DNA of 64,000 nt from CALXVA01 sp944392465 (GTDB lineage: Bacteria > Bacillota > Clostridia > TANB77 > CAG-508): the NCBI GenBank assembly GCA_963931155.1, contig OZ006978.1:1302001-1366000 (forward strand), read 5' to 3'. The notes below the pieces were generated by a model. That model did no database searches, was not told the DNA's origin, and saw nothing but the letters and a program-made list of their open reading frames with translations. The translations under genes and the position numbers were made by a program. The first letter of the stretch is position 1. Each line of letters begins with the position of its first letter. Shown here one piece after another: positions 61,389 through 64,000 of the stretch.

Positions 61389-62891
61389 ATGAGTGAGAAT
61401 AGCAATAGTAATGTAGAACAAGAATTAGATATGAACCAATTAATGAAGGTAAGAAAAGAAAAATTAGATAAATTAAAAGAAGAAGGTAAAGATCCTTATA
61501 GAATTACTAAATTTAATAGAACACATTTAAGCCAAGAAATAAAAGAAAATTATGATGAATTAGAAGGAAAAGATGTTACTATAGCAGGAAGATTAATGGC
61601 AAAAAGGATAATGGGAAAAGCATCATTTTGTCATATTCAAGATAGTACCGGAAAAATTCAGAGTTATGTAAGTATAAATGATTTAGGAGAAGAAAGTTAT
61701 AAAGCTTTTAAAGAAGATGATATAGGAGATATTGTAGGAATAACTGGTTTTGTATTTAAAACAAGAACAGGAGAGATTTCAATTCATGCAAAAGAATTTA
61801 CACTTCTTTCAAAATCGTTAAGACCACTTCCAGAAAAATTTCACGGATTAAAAGATACAGACTTAAGATATAGACAAAGATATGTAGATTTAATAGTTAA
61901 TCCAGAAGTAAAAGATACATTCATAAAAAGAACAGAAATAATAAAAGAAATGAGAAGAATTCTTGATGAGAAAAAATATGTTGAAGTAGAAACACCAATA
62001 TTAAATACAATTCCGGGTGGTGCTAATGCAAGACCATTCATCACACATCACAATTCACTAGACATAGATATGTATTTAAGAATTGCAACAGAACTATATT
62101 TAAAAAGATTAATAGTTGGTGGTTTTGATAGAGTATATGAAATAGGAAGAATATTCAGAAATGAAGGAATGGATATAAAACACAATCCTGAATTTACAAC
62201 TATAGAATTATATCAAGCATATGCAAACTTAAATGATATGATGGATATCACAGAAGAATTAATTACAAAGATTGCAATGAAAGTATTAGGAACAACAAAA
62301 ATTACTTATCAAGGACAAGAAATAGACTTAACACCAGGAACATGGAGAAGAATTACAATGATAGATGCTGTAAAAGAAGTGACTGGAGTTGATTTCCATA
62401 CAATTAATACTGGTGAGGAGGCTGTTGAAGCGGCTAAAAAAGCTGGAGTTCCTGTAGACCCAATAAAAACAACAAGAGGAGATATTATAGCAGCATTCTT
62501 TGATGAGAAAGTTGAAGAAACATTAATACAACCAACATTTATATATGAATATCCAATAGAAAATTCTCCACTAGCTAAGAAAACAGAAAAAGATGAAAGA
62601 ATGACACAAAGATTTGAATTATTTATAGGTGGTAGAGAATATGCAAACGCATTCTCAGAATTAAATGACCCAATAGATCAATATGAAAGATTTTTAAATC
62701 AAGTGAAACAAAGAGAAGCTGGAGATGATGAAGCAAATATGATGGATACAGACTTTGTAACAGCTCTTGAATACGGAATGCCACCAACAGGAGGAATGGG
62801 AATGGGAGTAGATAGACTTATCATGCTTCTAACAGATGAAGCATCTATTAGGGATGTATTATTATTCCCAACAATGAAACCATTGGCATAG
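61389..62891 (+). CDS. lysS: Lysyl-tRNA synthetase (class II)
   Basis: 500 residues. OB-fold anticodon domain (about 55-165, GKDVTIAGRLMAKRIMGKASF) and class II core: motif 2 RIFRNEGMDIKHNPEFTTIE, and motif 3 GMGMGVDRLIMLL. Start 61389 follows GGAGG by five bases; an ATG at 61377 overlaps the ribosome site. It is the last gene before a 334-base gap and a gene set suggesting a mobile element. Confidence 0.96.
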   Translation: MSENSNSNVEQELDMNQLMKVRKEKLDKLKEEGKDPYRITKFNRTHLSQEIKENYDELEGKDVTIAGRLMAKRIMGKASFCHIQDSTGKIQSYVSINDLGEESYKAFKEDDIGDIVGITGFVFKTRTGEISIHAKEFTLLSKSLRPLPEKFHGLKDTDLRYRQRYVDLIVNPEVKDTFIKRTEIIKEMRRILDEKKYVEVETPILNTIPGGANARPFITHHNSLDIDMYLRIATELYLKRLIVGGFDRVYEIGRIFRNEGMDIKHNPEFTTIELYQAYANLNDMMDITEELITKIAMKVLGTTKITYQGQEIDLTPGTWRRITMIDAVKEVTGVDFHTINTGEEAVEAAKKAGVPVDPIKTTRGDIIAAFFDEKVEETLIQPTFIYEYPIENSPLAKKTEKDERMTQRFELFIGGREYANAFSELNDPIDQYERFLNQVKQREAGDDEANMMDTDFVTALEYGMPPTGGMGMGVDRLIMLLTDEASIRDVLLFPTMKPLA

Positions 62892-63225
62892 AACATTAGC
62901 AAATTAAAAATAAATCTTAATAAATACTAAAAACTCTTAATATGTTGCAAATAGAGAGTTACAGACAATACAAAAAGAATAGTGAAATCTAATAGAAACG
63001 AATGAATTTTAATAAATTTATTCTGGTAGCTGTAAAATAGCTGTAAAAATTTAAATAGATTTAAAGGCTTTTAAAGAGTTTTTATAAGTTAATAACTGTA
63101 ATAAATACAAAATAAAAATAGGAAATGTAGTTATTGAAATAATATCTAACATATAGAAGTTAATTTAGAAATAAGTTAACTTCTTTTTATTTGCCTCTAA
63201 AATAATTTTAAGGAGGTAAAAGTAG
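62892..63225 (+). other. Intergenic gap with tandem 11-bp repeat and terminator
   Basis: No gene is supported here. AACTCT/AGAGTT (about 62930-62959) is a weak hairpin after lysS. TAGCTGTAAAA occurs twice head to tail at 63027-63037 and 63038-63048. AGAAGTTAA (63155-63163) pairs with TTAACTTCT (63176-63184) and T5, a good terminator 40 bases before the next gene. The gap separates housekeeping lysS from a parA-type pair and may contain an integration site. Confidence 0.5.
63155..63188 (+). terminator. Terminator in front of the parA-type pair
   Basis: 9-bp perfect stem with 12-nt loop and T-run. It ends only 37 bases before the next start, so the parA pair would have to be read from the short gap or through this hairpin as an attenuator. 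Confidence 0.75.
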
Positions 63226-63843
63226 ATGAAAAAAACAATTTATGATTTTGAAAGAAAATACGAAGTTCAAGATGAACTTTTAAATGAGGGAGCTTTAGAA
63301 GGGCTTGATGAGAGAACATTGCACGAAACAATAAAGGCGATGCTAATAAATACAATTAAGGATTGTATTAAATATGAAAATTATATGGATCCAGATATGG
63401 ATACAATAAGAAATCTTCTATTTAAAGAAAATAAAACAGAAGAAGATATGAGAAAAATAAAAATGGCACAAGATAGATTAAGAAACTCTTTACATTTTGC
63501 TCAAATTTCTGAAGATAGTCTATATATATTACTACATCAAATGCTATCATCAGATGAAATAAAACATTGTTTTAAACAAGAAATTCCAGAAATGTCTAGA
63601 AATTTATATTATATGGTAGATTTAGAAGAAGAAATAGCAGAAACTCTGACTTTGATTTTTGAAGAACTTTATGAAGCACCAAGCTATAAAGACATTTGCA
63701 TTACTATAAATGAAAACATTAAAGATTTTGTAGAAAATGCAGAGGAATATGTAGAAGATATACAAAATCACGAGTTATATGAGCAGTTTGTTAGTTTTAG
63801 AAATAGTATAAAAAATGAAGAAAAGGAGAATATCAATGAGTGA
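63226..63843 (+). CDS. Unknown acidic helical protein before parA
   Basis: 205 residues, no known family seen. It is almost wholly helical and acidic (DMDTIRNLLFKENKTEEDMRKIK, EIAETLTLIFEELYEAP). Ribosome site AAGGAGG. The last eight bases overlap the start of parA, so translation is coupled. By position it could be a regulator or partner of the ParA protein on a conjugative or plasmid-derived element; this is inferred from context only. Confidence 0.7.
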   Translation: MKKTIYDFERKYEVQDELLNEGALEGLDERTLHETIKAMLINTIKDCIKYENYMDPDMDTIRNLLFKENKTEEDMRKIKMAQDRLRNSLHFAQISEDSLYILLHQMLSSDEIKHCFKQEIPEMSRNLYYMVDLEEEIAETLTLIFEELYEAPSYKDICITINENIKDFVENAEEYVEDIQNHELYEQFVSFRNSIKNEEKENINE

Positions 63844-64000
63844 AATAATTGCAATAGCAAATCAGAAAGGTGGTGTAGGAAAAACTACAACCACTTTTTC
63901 TTTGGGTGTTGCTTTAAGAAAGCAAGGTAAGAAAGTTTTACTCATTGATGCAGATCCTCAAGGAGATTTAACTACTTGTATGGGATACTATGACCAAGAA
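63836..64000 (+). CDS. parA: ParA/Soj-type ATPase, 5' part only
   Basis: The first 55 residues are visible before the window ends. The deviant Walker A NQKGGVGKTTTTFSLG and the strand KKVLLIDADPQGDLT identify a ParA family ATPase, which segregates plasmids or chromosomes. The start overlaps the upstream gene. Whether this is the chromosomal Soj or the ParA of an integrated element cannot be decided; the unknown partner and the att-like gap favour an element. Confidence 0.9.
   Translation, partial: MSEIIAIANQKGGVGKTTTTFSLGVALRKQGKKVLLIDADPQGDLTTCMGYYDQE

Overview
The window is about 30% G+C and comes from a spore-forming, low-GC Bacillota, most likely a Clostridia-type gut anaerobe. It carries spoIVB, spoIIP and a SleB-type cortex hydrolase. 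It also shows the clostridial order recJ-rel-MBL hydrolase-hisS, a formate-tetrahydrofolate ligase, Asp23/AmaP envelope-stress genes and strong AGGAGG ribosome sites. Arginine is almost always AGA. The lineage is inferred from gene content; no rRNA is present.

Layout. 1-4.3 kb: end of an unknown exported protein, spoIVB, a transglutaminase-like protein, rpsO. 4.5-13 kb: pnp, then asp23-amaP-DUF2273-nusB-xseA-unknown-xseB-yuiD-fhs. 13-20 kb: SleB, a 36-bp repeat cluster, miaB-mutS, a nucleoside kinase, an RNHCP zinc protein. 20-28.7 kb: a U32 peptidase (minus), yqeG, prepilin peptidase, pepP-efp, a zinc-ribbon protein, an M23 peptidase (minus), gtrA and tRNA-Trp (minus). 28.7-34 kb: an accessory stretch with three GC-rich orphan genes, two proteins with arrays of helix-turn-helix units, and tmRNA. 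34-49.9 kb: a glycosyltransferase, ylbF, a membrane metalloprotease, recJ-rel-MBL-hisS, spoIIP, a MarR/ABC/ABC exporter locus, pgi. 49.9-63 kb: a surface cysteine protease, T-box-thrS, two more GC-rich genes (an alarmone hydrolase-like HD protein and a RelA/SpoT-type synthetase), a large unknown protein, recN, lysS. 63-64 kb: an unknown gene overlapping parA, possibly the edge of a mobile element.

The most unusual signal concerns the codon CGG. Reading by eye, I found in-phase CGG in the AT-rich native genes only four times: three in the U32 peptidase gene and one in the M23 peptidase gene. At each one the reading frame breaks, and the conserved protein resumes exactly one base later, so C is skipped and GGN is read as glycine. 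With these +1 shifts the U32 gene reads as one 830-residue protein and the M23 gene as one 202-residue protein. This suggests CGG is an unassigned or starved codon that acts as a +1 frameshift signal. The GC-rich orphan genes do contain in-phase CGG, which is a contrast worth testing.

Other notable structure: five GC-rich single-gene units each with its own promoter and terminator; a perfect 13-bp hairpin covering the spoIVB ribosome site and start codon; an 8-codon open frame that takes the ribosome site of pnp; a four-copy dispersed palindromic repeat, one copy lying between the T-box and thrS; and clusters of a 36-bp-period repeat.
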